Both the position numbers and the translations under genes were made by a program. This document shows, piece after piece, positions 22,591 through 34,254 of a stretch of 64,000 bases of DNA (position 1 is its first letter; the number at the start of each line of letters is the position of its first letter). The stretch is from Labia minor (taxonomy: Eukaryota; Arthropoda; Insecta; Dermaptera; Spongiphoridae): positions 12,860,491-12,924,490 of the forward strand of contig OY720345.1 in the NCBI GenBank assembly GCA_963082975.1. The letters run 5' to 3'. The notes under the pieces were generated by a model. That model had not been told where the DNA came from and searched no databases. It was given only the letters and a program-made list of their open reading frames with translations.

Positions 22591-22823
22591 CAGGGGTGAG
22601 CAACCTTTTTAACCCACGGGCCAATTTAAATTTTAAAATTTTGTGGCGGGCCGCACTTACTAATAATTTACAAAGCATTATATATATACTAATAAACATT
22701 ATAATATTGTTTATAAATAATCGAGACGAATAATAAAATTATATTTTAGAAATGCTCGGCGGGCCGCAGAAAAACATTTAAAGGGCCGCAGGCGGCCCGC
22801 GGGCCGCGGGTTGCTCATCCCTG
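22591..22823. mobile_element. hAT MITE with TSD GACTAAAG
   Basis: Ends CAGGGGTGAGCAACC and GGTTGCTCATCCCTG are inverted. The TSD GACTAAAG at 22,583-22,590 and 22,824-22,831 is perfect and fits nnnTAnnn. The ends contain GC-rich GGGCCGC strings around an AT-rich centre. Non-coding. Confidence 0.95.
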
Positions 22824-23098
22824 GACTAAAGGGTATGTCTTGCGCACTTTGTTTTGTATATGATCTCTTATACATTGTATGTGTACAATCCAGCTTGGTA
22901 TATAAATGCAAAATAAATAAATGCTTGCTCGAGTTTCAGTTAAGCTACTGGTATTCTAATTAATAAGATTAAGATTAGGTGTTAAGATCATTAATTTAGA
23001 ATGTTTCATCCCAACTCTCAATAACAATAAGTAGACGCTTGGCATCATTGTTTACTTATATTTTATATATAAATATTTTTAAGTTTAGACTATCTCGC

Positions 23099-23698
23099 CA
23101 GAGATAGTATTGCGATCACGAAAATTGAGATTGAGTTGAGATTTTGATGTTTTTATACGTTTTGAAGGTTCCTGAATCATTTTCACTAAGGTTGAAAAAA
23201 TGTCTGTCTGCGTGTGTGTGTATGTATGTATGTAACCAGGATTACGCAACAACGGTTTGAGTTAGAATGATGAAATTTGGTACATGGGCATTATTCAAAA
23301 TTCATAGTTTTCTATCAACTTTTGAGAAATGTAGATCAACCGGAAGAGGGTCATTACCTACAATGTTTTCATTTTTTTTCTTCTAAAGTGACCGTAAAAA
23401 TAAAGATATATGTTTGATTATTTTTCACATAATTAATAATTGTATAAAACTGCTATATATAGAATTTCAGCTTGATTGAATCGCTGAAAGTACCAGAATT
23501 AATTTTTTAACACTGCAAATCTCACGCGCCAACACGTGACGTGGTGCCATCAACAAAGAGCCAAACATGCGCTGGTTTAATAAATATTATTTATTAATTT
23601 TAATTTATAATTTATAATTAATTAAATTTAATTTTAATATAATATATGTTAATTAATTCAATTCAAATTTGCGAGATAGTCGAGTGGAGACACTCCAG
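23099..23698 (+). mobile_element. Family A HINE-like element, full length
   Basis: The best-preserved family A copy for architecture: 5' ACTATCTCGCCAGAGATAG, a mixed GTCT/GTGT/ATGT microsatellite at about 23,200-23,233, and 3' GCGAGATAGTCGAGTGGAGA with CACTCC. The internal core has CGCCAACACGTGACGTGG. No reading frame. Confidence 0.85.
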
Positions 23699-23699
23699 A

Positions 23700-24233
23700 T
23701 TTTTTTTTACAATTTTTATATTCCAGGATTATTAATCATTTCAATTAACATTTTAAGAATTTCCTTAGAATCTGAGTTGTTTGTTATGAAACTCTTTTCT
23801 TCTAAATGTAAGTGGATAGTTATAAGATTTGTTAAATGTTGTCACTAATAAATGTTTTTTAGACAAACCATAGGTTCCCAAAACCTTATACGTAACCTGA
23901 AATTGAATTGATTTTTTGTAAAAAAATGTTCCCTTTTTTTAGATATTGAATATTGAATTATAAGATAGTATAATGTAAGTAAATAGGCTTGACTATCGTA
24001 GACCTCCATTTTTATCCCAAATTTTTTATTCGCTGGCGTAAACCCTTTGGAGGCTGACATAGACCCCTAGGGGTCGATATAGACCACTCTGAGAACTACT
24101 GAGAAAACGGAGGAAATTTATTTTATATAAAATTTCCGAGAATGTTTTTTTTTCTTGTTTGATATGTTGTGACAATCTCATATCTTATTTTATTGATGTG
24201 AGCGAGTCTGACCAATTTGCACATTTAGAAACA
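23700..24233. other. Interval between elements, no gene
   Basis: AT-rich; a CCCCTAGGGG palindrome lies at about 24,064. No recognised function. Confidence 0.5.
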
Positions 24234-24235
24234 TA

Positions 24236-24747
24236 CGAACGAGAGCAGGTCAATAAATCGGTGACTTTTTGAATGAAACAAATTTTTGGATAAAAAAATT
24301 ATTGTATTTTTCAACGTAGTCTCCTTTGAGCTTTATACATTTCGTTCAAAGTTTCTCCAATTTTTTTTGGCCGTTGCAAAAAATAAGATTTGTCAAGGAC
24401 ATCAAAACAGGTATTGGTTTGTGAGATGATTTCATCGTTGGTGTGTAAAATCTCTTCCCGCCGAGCAACTTCTTCAGGTTTGGAAACAAGAAATAGTCAA
24501 TCCGGAGAATAGAGTAGATGAGAGATTCATTCATGGATTTTCATGGAAATTCACTTTTTTCCATTATCTCCACAAATCACGAGGTAGTCTGATATTAATG
24601 GATGTCAAAGAAAAACTAAAAGACCCAGCTGGTTAAAATTCGACAGGAGTCAGCTGATAGTTGCCTGCTGACCGGAGCATTGTTGTCATTTCATTTAAGA
24701 GACGGGAAATTCAAAATGTCACTGACTTATTGACCTAACCTCGTTCG
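24236..24747 (-). mobile_element. Deleted mariner element with TIRs and TA target
   Basis: Ends CGAACGAGAGCAGGTCAATA and the inverse of CGAACGAGGTTAGGTCAATA match through TTTTGAAT over about 40 bp and are flanked by TA. The minus strand encodes the C-terminal transposase segment (DYFLFPNLKKLLGGKRF) at about 24,440-24,500 and the closing KKLEKL, KLKGDYVE region near 24,300-24,350. The N-terminal and catalytic parts are lost. Same family as 3,290-3,952. Confidence 0.9.
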
Positions 24748-24749
24748 TA

Positions 24750-25980
24750 TATTGAACAATTTTGTTTTTTTTTTAATTTTGGCTACATTTTAAACAAATT
24801 TTTTCTCACAACTATATTTTGCTCACCTCTCTAATCGTAACCATAGAGTATGTACATATGTACAGTGACGATTCAGTGAGTTTGATTTGTTATTGTCTTA
24901 TTTTGTTTGATCCGTTAGGATCCCCGATTTTCTTTTTAATCCACTAGATTTTATAGGCGATACCAATTTGGGTGCTGACTTTTCATTATTTTTGAGGAGA
25001 ATCATTGATCCAATTTTAGTGCATGCCAATAAAATCATCACATGCAAACATTTTCATTTAATGTTTTTAATTTTTATTTTAAAGTTAATTAAATAAAATT
25101 GAATACTTGATAATAATAAAATTAAAATAATGAATAAAATAACACACATTTTTTTTAAATGAAAATAATTTAAAGAATACTAATAAATTAGGAACTTACA
25201 ATAAAATAAAATAAATTAAATTTAAATTTCATATTCACACATTTACCCACGAGGTACTCACCTTTGTTGGGGTAATAAATACAATTTATTTAATATAATA
25301 ATAATAATAATTAAGATTTATAACAAATTTAACACACTAATTAATTCTAATTTCAATAGAGAAAAAAAACCCTTTTTGTATTTAATAAAAATTAAATTAA
25401 ATCACGAATTTTCTTGATTGAAGAATGTGAAATGTGTTCTTGATATCTTACGTAAAAATTAGTAATAATTTTTTATGGGTACTTTCTAGGGACGGGAATG
25501 ATTTTCTTATAATTTTATAGTACTTGTATATACATACTATATTCAATTTTTGATTTTAATCATTCTTCAATTTTTCAAACATTTAAAATTTATTGTTAAT
25601 TACAATTTACAATAAATAGTAATATCAATTTAATTTTTAGATTTTCGAAATAAATATAAACAGGAAATTCTTTTTCCATTTTATATAGCGTCTTGGCCAG
25701 TTTGCCATTTTGTCCCTGCCAATTGATAAAAATTGCAGAATGTATGTATTATACAAAAAATAGATAACTTGAAAGGGGCCGTTTTAAAAAATAACAAAGA
25801 ATTTTTGTAAAGAGCTCAGCATAATAATAAATAAATATTAATAATTAATTAATAACAAGTTTTGTTATTTGTAGGCTAAAACAGTAAGAATTACTTGAAA
25901 AATTTTTTTTTTTTTTGCCAAAATAATACACCCCAATCCTCGATTTGCGTTGCCCCCCTAATTGCGTTGATAAAAATAAT
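24750..25980. other. AT-rich interval, no gene
   Basis: No element ends or long frames are recognised. Confidence 0.5.
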
Positions 25981-25983
25981 AAG

Positions 25984-26618
25984 TTGACCTGTGGCCAGGT
26001 CCGAACCGACCGACGGTTTGAAATAAATTAATTTCCAGCTACAGAAACAAATTCAAATAATTTTCATATATATATTAATGTAATAAAAAACAGATATGGA
26101 TACATAAATAATAAATATAAACATTTTAAATTTTATTTTATTTATAATATATATGCAAGACCAGGCTGTGACGTCATGCATGGCTGGATGACGTCATATA
26201 ATTTTAAATCAAGAAAAAACTAATAAATATGATTTTTTTCGAGGATAAAACCAATACAAAATGCATGATTCGTGGTGATATATAAAAAAATCTCCTTTGG
26301 TGTGAAAATAACCCTTTCCTTCCTATCGTCGATCGCTAATACTACCACTTCCGGTTTCCGGAATTGCACCAAAAGTTGATCAATTCATCCCACTGATGCA
26401 TTAAGTAAATATACCAAATTTCATCAAAATCGGTTGAGCCGTTCAGGCTGTACACATCTATACGGACGGACAGACGGACGGACAGACGGACAGACATCAT
26501 GCTAAAAATACTTTTTTCTGTTTAGAAAATGCATGATTCGTGGAGATATGTAAAAATCTCCACATGTGAAATTTGGTGTGAAAACAATACCTCCCTTACT
26601 ATCGTCGGTCGGTAAAAA
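25984..26618 (-). mobile_element. Family B HINE-like element, most complete copy
   Basis: At the left is the terminal hairpin GACCTG-TGGC-CAGGTC followed by the inner inverted repeat ACCGACCGACGG. At about 26,463-26,500 is a (GGAC/AGAC)n microsatellite. At the right is the partner repeat CGTCGGTCGGT with TAAAAA. Two CREs (TGACGTCA) sit 20 bp apart at 26,169 and 26,189. The layout (ATIR end, microsatellite, ATIR then hairpin) matches Drosophila INE-1/Helentron-associated elements, and the GTCC/GTCT unit of the microsatellite is similar too. No coding capacity. Confidence 0.85.
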
Positions 26619-26784
26619 TTAAAATTTCGATGTTGCCTTGCTAAAAATTGATTTGGAACGTTTATAAATATTTATGTTCCTATTTATAAGTTAAAGATGA
26701 AAAAAATTAATGAATAAGAATTTTCTTATTTTCAAGAAAAAAGGGATTTTGGACCAATTATTAAAGGTATACGTACATGCAATT

Positions 26785-27082
26785 AAAAAAAAAACCTCTG
26801 ACTTTTGTACGTCCTACGTAAGGACAACGCCTATCAAGTCGGTTATATCAATGAGGTGTCCTATGATCAGTAGAACGGGTCCTCTCAACCTTTACCTTGA
26901 TTTTCTACATCGGAAGCGCTACTTTTTATCAAGTAGCTATTCCCCAATGTTGATCCCGGAGGCTGGGTTGACTACGACCCATAGACCCCAGCTAGAGAAA
27001 TTCCCTTGCCAGGCCCGGGACTTGAACCCGGGACCATGTGAATGTAAGAGAGAGAGGCTAGCCTCTCACCCAATGGCGCCTT
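26785..27082 (-). mobile_element. tRNA-derived SINE (family 1), full length with 13-bp TSD
   Basis: On the minus strand it begins AAGGCGCCATTGGGTGAGAG, has the B box GGTTCAAGTCC inside a CCCGGG...CCCGGG stem (27,014-27,032), and ends in a 10-A tail. The target duplication CGTACATGCAATT lies at 26,772-26,784 and 27,083-27,095. A 170-codon plus-strand open frame across it (26,710-27,222) is a by-product and not a gene. Confidence 0.93.
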
Positions 27083-27095
27083 CGTACATGCAATT

Positions 27096-27950
27096 TTATA
27101 GAAAAAAAAATGAAATTTTTCAGACCGAATTAATAAAGCAAATCGAAGAATTTTTAGTTACATTCTGTATTTTGAACAAAATTTCCAAATTTGTCTTCCT
27201 TTTTAAAAAAACAAAATTATGATAAGTTTACTCTTATAATATATTTTAAAATTATAAAGAAATTAAAAATTGATAAATTATATTATTAAATTTATTTTTA
27301 ATTTTTAATCAATAAATAAATAAAATGATGAACATTTTATTCATAAATTTTAATTTTAATAGTAAAACTTTTAAATATTCCGTTTAACATTACAAAAACA
27401 AGAAAGAAATAAAGAAATGGAATTGGTGGAATGTCGTTGATGTTGATGATGGGTGGGATAGTGGCAATGGGGCTTAAGCGGATCGGGTGAGGGGGGAGGG
27501 GCGAAGGTTGTTGGAAAACAATTAGGAACATTTGTTTCCCGAAAACTTACGTCCTCTCTCTCTCTTTGGGCTCGTTTCCGCCCCATCCTCGCTCTTAAAT
27601 GGCGCGTCGACAGATTCTAAAACGAACCACGGGAATAAATAGTCTTGAAGGGAAGGAAAAGGACGTTAGAGAAAAGGGGATGATTTAAAGTCACTTTGGT
27701 TAGAAAGTGAGCGCGAATAAAAGAGGAAGATTTTGATCTCACTCACTCAACCAAGTACCAGATGCGTTTTAATGCAAAATACAATATAATATCAAAATTG
27801 GAAGACGAACAAGAAAAAGACCCCTTCATGGGTTTTCTCATAGAAGAGAATTGATTGAGAAATATATTCAATCAAAAGAGAAAAAAAAAACGAGATAAGT
27901 TTGGAAAAGAAACTTGAAGCTGAAATTTTCATCAAAAATTATTAAATAAG
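27096..27950. other. Gene-free interval with a GC-richer island
   Basis: At about 27,415-27,780 there is an island with GGGGTGAG-type purine runs, a CT tract and CGTTTCCGCCCC. No frame, family or core promoter can be assigned. It resembles the other islands of the tract. Confidence 0.5.
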
Positions 27951-28566
27951 CTGGAGTATCTCCACTCGACTATCTCGCAATTTGAATTGGATTAAATAAC
28001 CTAATATATTATATTTAAATTAAATTTAATTAATTATAAATTATAAATTAAAATTAATAGATAATATTTATTAAACCAGCGCATGTTTGGATCTTTGTTG
28101 ATGGCACCACGTCACGTGTTGGCGCGTGAGTTTTGCAGTGTTAAAAAATTAGTTCTGGTACTTTCAGCGATTCAATCAAGCTGAAATTCTATAGATTGCT
28201 GTTTTATACAATTTTTAATCATGTGAAAAATTATCAAACATATATCTTTATTTTTATGGCCACTTTAGAGGAAAAAAAATCAAAACGTTGTAGATAATGA
28301 CCCTTTTTCGGTTGAGCTACATTTCTCAAATGTTGATAGAAAACTACGAATTTTGAATAATGCCTATATACCAAATTTCATTATTCTAACTCAAACCCTT
28401 TTTGAGTAATCTTTTCTACATACATACACACATATACACACACACGCAGACAGACATTTTTCTCAACCTTAGTGAAAATGATTCAGGATCCTTCAAAACG
28501 TATAAAAACATCAAAATCTCAACATCGAAAATTTTCGTGTTCGCAATACATCTCTGGGGAGATAGT
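27951..28566 (-). mobile_element. Family A HINE-like element
   Basis: Reverse copy: hairpin end CTGGAGTATCTCCACTCGAC with CTATCTCGC at the left, CA/CATA microsatellite at about 28,418-28,445, and GGGGAGATAGT at the right. The core CACGTCACGTGTTGGCGCGTGA is kept. Confidence 0.85.
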
Positions 28567-28905
28567 AAAAATATAGATATGTAAAATTCCTATACTTAAT
28601 AATAAAATAATATTTCTTTTTTATTTATTTAATTAATTTGAAAATTCAAGAGTAAATATAAATAGCTTTTTAAAATATCCCAAATCCCAATGTAATTGAA
28701 ATCTTAAATTAATTTATTAATTTATCTTATCTTAATATACTAGCAAATATTGTATATATTTGTATTTTTGAAGGTTTTTATGAAATTTACACCATAGATA
28801 ATATTTATAAAGAAAAATCGATCTGTATAGGTTTCAGCCTCGGGAAAAATAATCTTTCTTAGTTTTTACTTAATTTAAAATAGGAATTTTAATAATAAAA
28901 AAATG

Positions 28906-29214
28906 GCACCGGACAACACCGGACAGCGCTTCCTTAAATACAAAGTATTATAAATAAAATAAAATTAAAAACATTTATTTCAATAATATTTTGTTATCAA
29001 ATTACGAAATATATATTATATTATATCCACAAGCCATACTTTTCTATCTTTCAGAGCATTAATACGTACATTTCAGGGCTGCCTGGTTTATGACTATTTT
29101 TTTTTAATTTATGTTCTTTTAAATTATTTGAAATTGTTTCATTTATTTTAAATAATAATTTTAATCTTAAATATTTATAGTTCATAAGGAAGCGGCGGCT
29201 CGGTGAACCAGGTA
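28906..29214. mobile_element. Possible third HINE-like family (C)
   Basis: CGCTTCCTTA at 28,928 and its inverse TAAGGAAGCG at 29,187 bracket about 260 bp. The right one is followed by a hairpin-forming GGCGGCTCGGTGAACCAGG, the same layout as families A and B. Similar end strings (GAGCCGCCG) occur at about 11,240 and, degenerate, at about 31,830. The internal TTCAATAATATTTTG...TCAAATTACGAAAT also resembles the leader of the hAT element, so an hAT relic is an alternative. Confidence 0.35.
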
Positions 29215-30894
29215 CACTTAATATTAAATTATAAATGAAAAAAATAACTTTAAACTGATCTGATAAAAAAAATTAAAATAAAAATTAAAAATATAATAAA
29301 TGATTCTAATATTAAAATGTATTAATAATATCTATTTTATATTAAAATAATTTATATACTATAAATTGTATTATTAATAATCCCTACAATTTCATTGCTG
29401 AAACAAATATTTCATTTAAAATTTAATTTATATCCTTTAATAAAATTCCAAAATGTCTTTCAACGTGGAGGTGGGGAGGGGGGGGACAGTGGATGTCTAA
29501 TAGAGTAGAAAATACCCCTTCCTTTCATACACCCACACACACACACATATCCATAGGCGCCATCCTAACACATACACCTAAAAACTCATATATATATATA
29601 TATATATAGTATGTAGTCATGTAGTTGCGCTCTCTAATACCCAAAATTCTTCAATGTCCATTAATTTCGCATTATAAACCCTTTGCATCTCCACCCTCAA
29701 AGTATATCGTCCGCCCGTTTGCTCTACCCCTACTACATCTCCTCCCCACCCATTCACCTCAGTCCTTAGTACCCCTTTGGCTCCAAATATGTGTCGAGTG
29801 GTCTCTCTTGTCTCTGTTCAGTGTGGGTGGTTGTTTGAAATTTATGATCAGTAAATGAATGTACTCGAATTAGTGAGAGAGAGAAGAGAGGTTACTGCTA
29901 GGATCAATTGTTATAGGACAAAATTACTCTGTAAATAGGTTTATTAATTTTATAAGGAAATTTATATTTAATTATTTCTTTATTGAATTTGCTCATAGTA
30001 AAAATTATATATATATATAAATGACATGTACATGAAATATCAAAACAGAAAAAAGAATATCATTTAAAGATTATTTATTAGGTAATTGAACCACACAAAT
30101 GAAATATTAATTTTTATTTATATTAATAAAAAAATTATATAAATTATAACATATACCAAATTTTTAATCATTTATAAATGAAAAATGAATAAGTTTACTA
30201 TATGATTTCATGATTGTACAGTGACAGAAAAATGTAAACGCTTGACAACTCCATTTTTCCGTCATATAAGATAAATGTACCAGTCGTGGACCACTGTACC
30301 AGTAATGGATCATTTGATAGATTTTTGATTAAAATAAGCTTTTTAATTTCAAATTAAACTTGAGATATCGATAAATATCAGAAAGAGCCTTTTTCGGGGA
30401 TTGATTAACAATGAAACAGAGACCAATCGCTGCATTTATATTATAATTATGAATTTTTTAAAACACGAGGCAAGCGTTCTTGCATTTTAAGGTTCGTTTC
30501 TTATGCAAAACGTTAAGGATATGCTTCACTTTATTTTCAATATATTATCTTTTATTTAATAATAATTTCAATCCAAAAATTAAATTGAATAGTTGATACT
30601 AAAAATAATATTAATCAGTTTGAAATATTTAATTTATGCGATGATTATAAATTATTAAGGTCATTTACTGAAACAAATATCTCATTATTTTCAGAAATGG
30701 ACCTATTACTAAAAAATACGATTAAAATTTTATTTTTACTAAAATCGTTTTTTTTTTATTAAAATAAATGTGATGTATGTTAAAGTTTTTTGTGTTAAGT
30801 CTAGACCAATTTTATTCACCACGTGGCCAAATACTGAGATAAACATGGCTAATCACTAAATCTTTACAATTTAAATTATATTTTCATCAGATTC
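29215..30894. other. Gene-free interval with GC-richer island at 29,460-29,850
   Basis: The island holds a poly-G run, CA repeats, (TA)n and C-rich stretches. An open frame of 77 codons there resembles nothing known. At about 30,280-30,310 GTACCAGTCGTGGACCACTG forms short repeats. Otherwise AT-rich. Confidence 0.45.
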
Positions 30895-30902
30895 CTTTAG
30901 AT

Positions 30903-31367
30903 CAGAGGTTCTTAAACTGTGGTCCGCGGACCCCTGGGGGTCCGCGAAGCCTTTACTGGAGGTCCGCAAAGCCATCGTACAGGTGCACGAGAAAATGATG
31001 AGTCGGTTAAAACTTTATTTAATATAAAAGAAGCGATGGCATGGCTTTGTGAGGAAACAGAGATCAAATACCCAAATTCAACGAAATGTGCAAGAAAACT
31101 GTTGCTACCGTTTCCATCTTCATATTTAGCTGAATTTTCTTTCTTCAATATTATAATTTCTAATAAAATGTGTTCTACAATATGCAAAAAAATCGTTATT
31201 CACCAATCACTGTTAGAAATATTCATCATATATCCTTGTTCTTATGAGATCGTAAGCCAGAAATTAACTAATAAAATGACGTAAAGTACCTAAAGTTGGA
31301 ATGGGGTCCGTCAAAAAAAATTTTTTCAAGTGGGGGTCCGCAGAGTACATAAGATTAAGAACCTCTG
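30903..31367 (+). mobile_element. Non-autonomous hAT derivative with TSD CTTTAGAT
   Basis: Both ends match the autonomous hAT at 41,758-44,874: the first roughly 70 bp (CAGAGGTTCTTAAACTGTGG) and the last roughly 230 bp. The perfect TSD CTTTAGAT at 30,895-30,902 and 31,368-31,375 fits nnnTAnnn. The middle (about 30,975-31,135) is not from that element. It encodes a fragment resembling the C-terminal dimerisation region of a related hAT transposase (EAMAWLCEETEIKYPNS, LLLPFPSSYLAE). It is therefore a deletion product of a sister element sharing the same ends. Confidence 0.93.
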
Positions 31368-31375
31368 CTTTAGAT

Positions 31376-33103
31376 AACTAAATTTTATGCTGATAATAAA
31401 TTGTGTAAATAGGTTAATTTCCAATTTATAAACATTATTAAATTTATAATTTTATTTTATGAAATTAAAAATCAACAACAATTTATTATATTTAAACATC
31501 TTATTACTCATAATAATAAAGTACCGGGACCCCGAGCCTCGGCTCGGTACTTAAGTTAAAAAAAATGATTCATTATTATTGAATTTGGCTGGTAATATTA
31601 ATACCTGAGACACCGAGCTATTGCTCGACCCTTTAAAAAATATTGATATACAATTTTTTAATAAAATCTCATATCAAAAAAGAAAATTTATTAAAAATTA
31701 AAAATAAAAAAAATATAAACAAAAAGTTTAATGTATGGATATATGTGTTCATGCAATGAAAACAGATATCGGTATAACAAATATTTTTAATTTTATTTAA
31801 TAATTATAATATAAATAATAAGATATAAGAAGCGGTGGCTTGATTGAATAAATGTGTTAAAATTTAAACAAATTCAAATATTCTTTTATATACAATTGTA
31901 ATAATAAATAATAATGATTTGATAAAGGATATAACTTTAATTTGGGCGCCAAGATAATAAGGGTTGATAAAAATAAACTTTCACAAAATATTTGTATATT
32001 GTTAACGGGTTTAATAGAAAGAAAGAAAACAAAAATAAAGATAAATTTACCAAATATTTCAGAACATGGAACATATAAACATAAATTTAAGGATTGAGTA
32101 CCATGCCCTATCTCATCAGCTCAATGGTTTCACAACGACTCCAACGACTGTCTATCATAGCGAGCCAAGGGCTGCTAAGATCTTTAGGAGAATCCCTTTT
32201 AGTTTGCGCGGGCTCCATCTGAGCAGCACCTCCTGGGAGCCAATTCCAGTGGATGAGTTCACCAGGTTTAAATATAATTACAAATAAAATAAATGGTCCG
32301 CCCGTTACACACACATATTATATACAATTTAATATTATTTTATATATATTTATATTATTGAATATATGTGTTAAAATTTAAACAAATTCAATTTTAAGAA
32401 TATATATATATTAAAGAAAGAAATTGTTTTTAAAATATCCTAAATAATATGTAACAATTTTCAAGATAGAAATTTATTACAATATTACTATTATTAAATG
32501 TTGCATCATTGCATCAATCTGATTAAAATGAATGGAACTTCGGGTACTCAATAATAATAAATAAATAATATTAATAAATATTAAATGATATTTTAGTGAA
32601 GAAATATTAAAAATTATAAAACTATCTAAAACTTAATTAATAAAATAAAATAAAAGAACATTAATGTCATTATCATTCTCTTTTCGATTGCATTAACTGA
32701 CCTTCTTTCTTGTTTAAAAACCGCGCGTTTAAATGGATAAAAATTGTAAATATAAAGAAACAAACTGTAAATATAAAGAATAATTAAAATAAATTATAAA
32801 AAATTATAAAAAATATTAATAAAACCAATCCTTAGTGCATTTCATTCCATTTATTTATTTTAAACCCATTTTAGGATTACTGGATCAAAAAGTGGCCCAC
32901 TACTGAAACTTTCGATTTTCAGATGGCCCACTACTAAAACAAAAAATACGTTTTGAAAAAAATTAAAAAAAGATTTAAATATAAATTAACCGAATGTTTG
33001 TGTTGTGATAATTAAAAATAGTTGTACAATATTATATGTTTTGTTGTTATTCTCACTTTTATTACAGAATAATAGTGTTTTTTAATGAAAAATGGTCCAC
33101 CAC
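31376..33103. other. Gene-free interval with hairpin and a mixed block
   Basis: A strong palindrome, CCGAGCCTCGGCTCGG inside GTACC...GGTAC, lies at about 31,523-31,552. At about 32,060-32,300 is a less AT-rich block whose 73-codon frame I do not recognise; its ending vaguely resembles LINE tails. At about 32,895-32,940 GGCCCACTACT(G/A)AAAC occurs twice. Confidence 0.45.
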
Positions 33104-33111
33104 TGTTATTT

Positions 33112-33432
33112 CAGTGGTTTCTAACCTTTCTGTAGCGGCGCCCCTCTTTTTTAAAAAAATTCTTGCGCCCCCTTAATTTTTGTAATAATTTAATTTCCTC
33201 TTTTAATACTCGGGCACATTTCTGAAATAATATAACAACAGGGGTAGGCCATGGTTCAGAGTATAGCAAAATCATCTGACCTTTTTAGAACCATATTGAA
33301 AAAAATTGAAAAAAAAATTGAAAATTTTCAAAAGTTTGCGGTCACTTGAATTGCCTTCGCGGGCACTTGAAATTGGTTCTAATACCTTCGCGCTCCCCAG
33401 GAGGGGCGCGCCCCACAAGTTGGAAAACGTTG
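33112..33432. mobile_element. Old hAT MITE
   Basis: Ends CAGTGGTTTCTAACCTT and the inverse of AAGTTGGAAAACGTTG are degraded inverted repeats. The flanking 8-mers TGTTATTT and GGTTATAT agree at 6 of 8 positions and both have TA at positions 4-5. GGCGCCCC/GGGGCGCGCC strings lie near the ends. Confidence 0.7.
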
Positions 33433-33611
33433 GGTTATATGGTTAAATAGTCATAAGCCTGTATTCATATATTTATAATATAATACAAAAATTAACATGA
33501 AACATTTATGTTAAACTCAATTTTCTTTTTTTTTCTTTATTATTTCAATATTATTTAAGTGTTTTCTCTTAATTTCCTTAAGTATCTGATATTTTTTTAT
33601 TGTGTTCTTTT

Positions 33612-33895
33612 TAGATTCTTCACAGCATTTATGAGCTAAAGAAAGATGAGGACACTGGAAAATGAATGGCAGAGATTGCATCACTAGGAATTGCATGAAC
33701 TCTATGCATCTCCAGACCTAATTAGAATAATAAAGTCGAGAAAATTGATATGGGCAGAAATATCCTATTGGACATCTAAAAACTCGGGTGGCAGACAATG
33801 ATGTAAGAGAGAGATTGTAGAGAAGTTGGATGAGATTGGCTCAGTATAGGGGCACTTGAAGAAATGTGGATGCTGAGGTCAAGAAGATAAATTAT
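33612..33895 (+). mobile_element. LINE 3'-end remnant
   Basis: Similar to the minus-strand LINE at 54.85-55.1 kb (shared ATGGCAGAGATTGCATCACT, CTAGGAATTGCATGA, TGCATCTCCAGA). It encodes broken pieces of the same C-terminus (SRKLIWAEI, then DEIG). Frame-shifted and non-functional. Confidence 0.65.
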
Positions 33896-34022
33896 TCTTA
33901 TTATTATAAATAAAATTTTAATTATCAAAATTTTGAAGTAATTATATTATTTTATACAATATTTGTATTATGTTAACAAGTTATTTCCTTAAATATTAAA
34001 TTAGACTCAATTTAATGTAGAA

Positions 34023-34246
34023 CAGGGGTGTCTAAACTATGACCATTCGAGGGCCACATTGCAAAAAAAATAAATATGCTGGGCCGCACATAAATATCAT
34101 TTTACCTTTTTTTTTTTAAAAAAAGTCTGATCCCAAAATCATTTTACTTTTTTTTGTTTTTTTTTTTAGAACCTTATTGAATTAAATATTAATTAAATTT
34201 AAATATCTTCATAATTTGCGTTTGGGGCGCAGATTAGACACCCCTG
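34023..34246. mobile_element. hAT MITE with TSD ATGTAGAA
   Basis: Inverted ends CAGGGGTGTCTAAAC and GATTAGACACCCCTG. The TSD ATGTAGAA at 34,015-34,022 and 34,247-34,254 is perfect and fits nnnTAnnn. Non-coding, with poly-T inside. Confidence 0.93.
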
Positions 34247-34254
34247 ATGTAGAA

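Noticed and set aside
26710..27222. A 170-codon protein gene
   Set aside because: The frame runs antisense through a SINE, whose TSD and A tail are clear. No protein family is visible.
32066..32314. A conserved small protein gene
   Set aside because: Overlapping frames on both strands reflect a less AT-rich block; only a vague likeness to LINE tails is seen, too weak to call.
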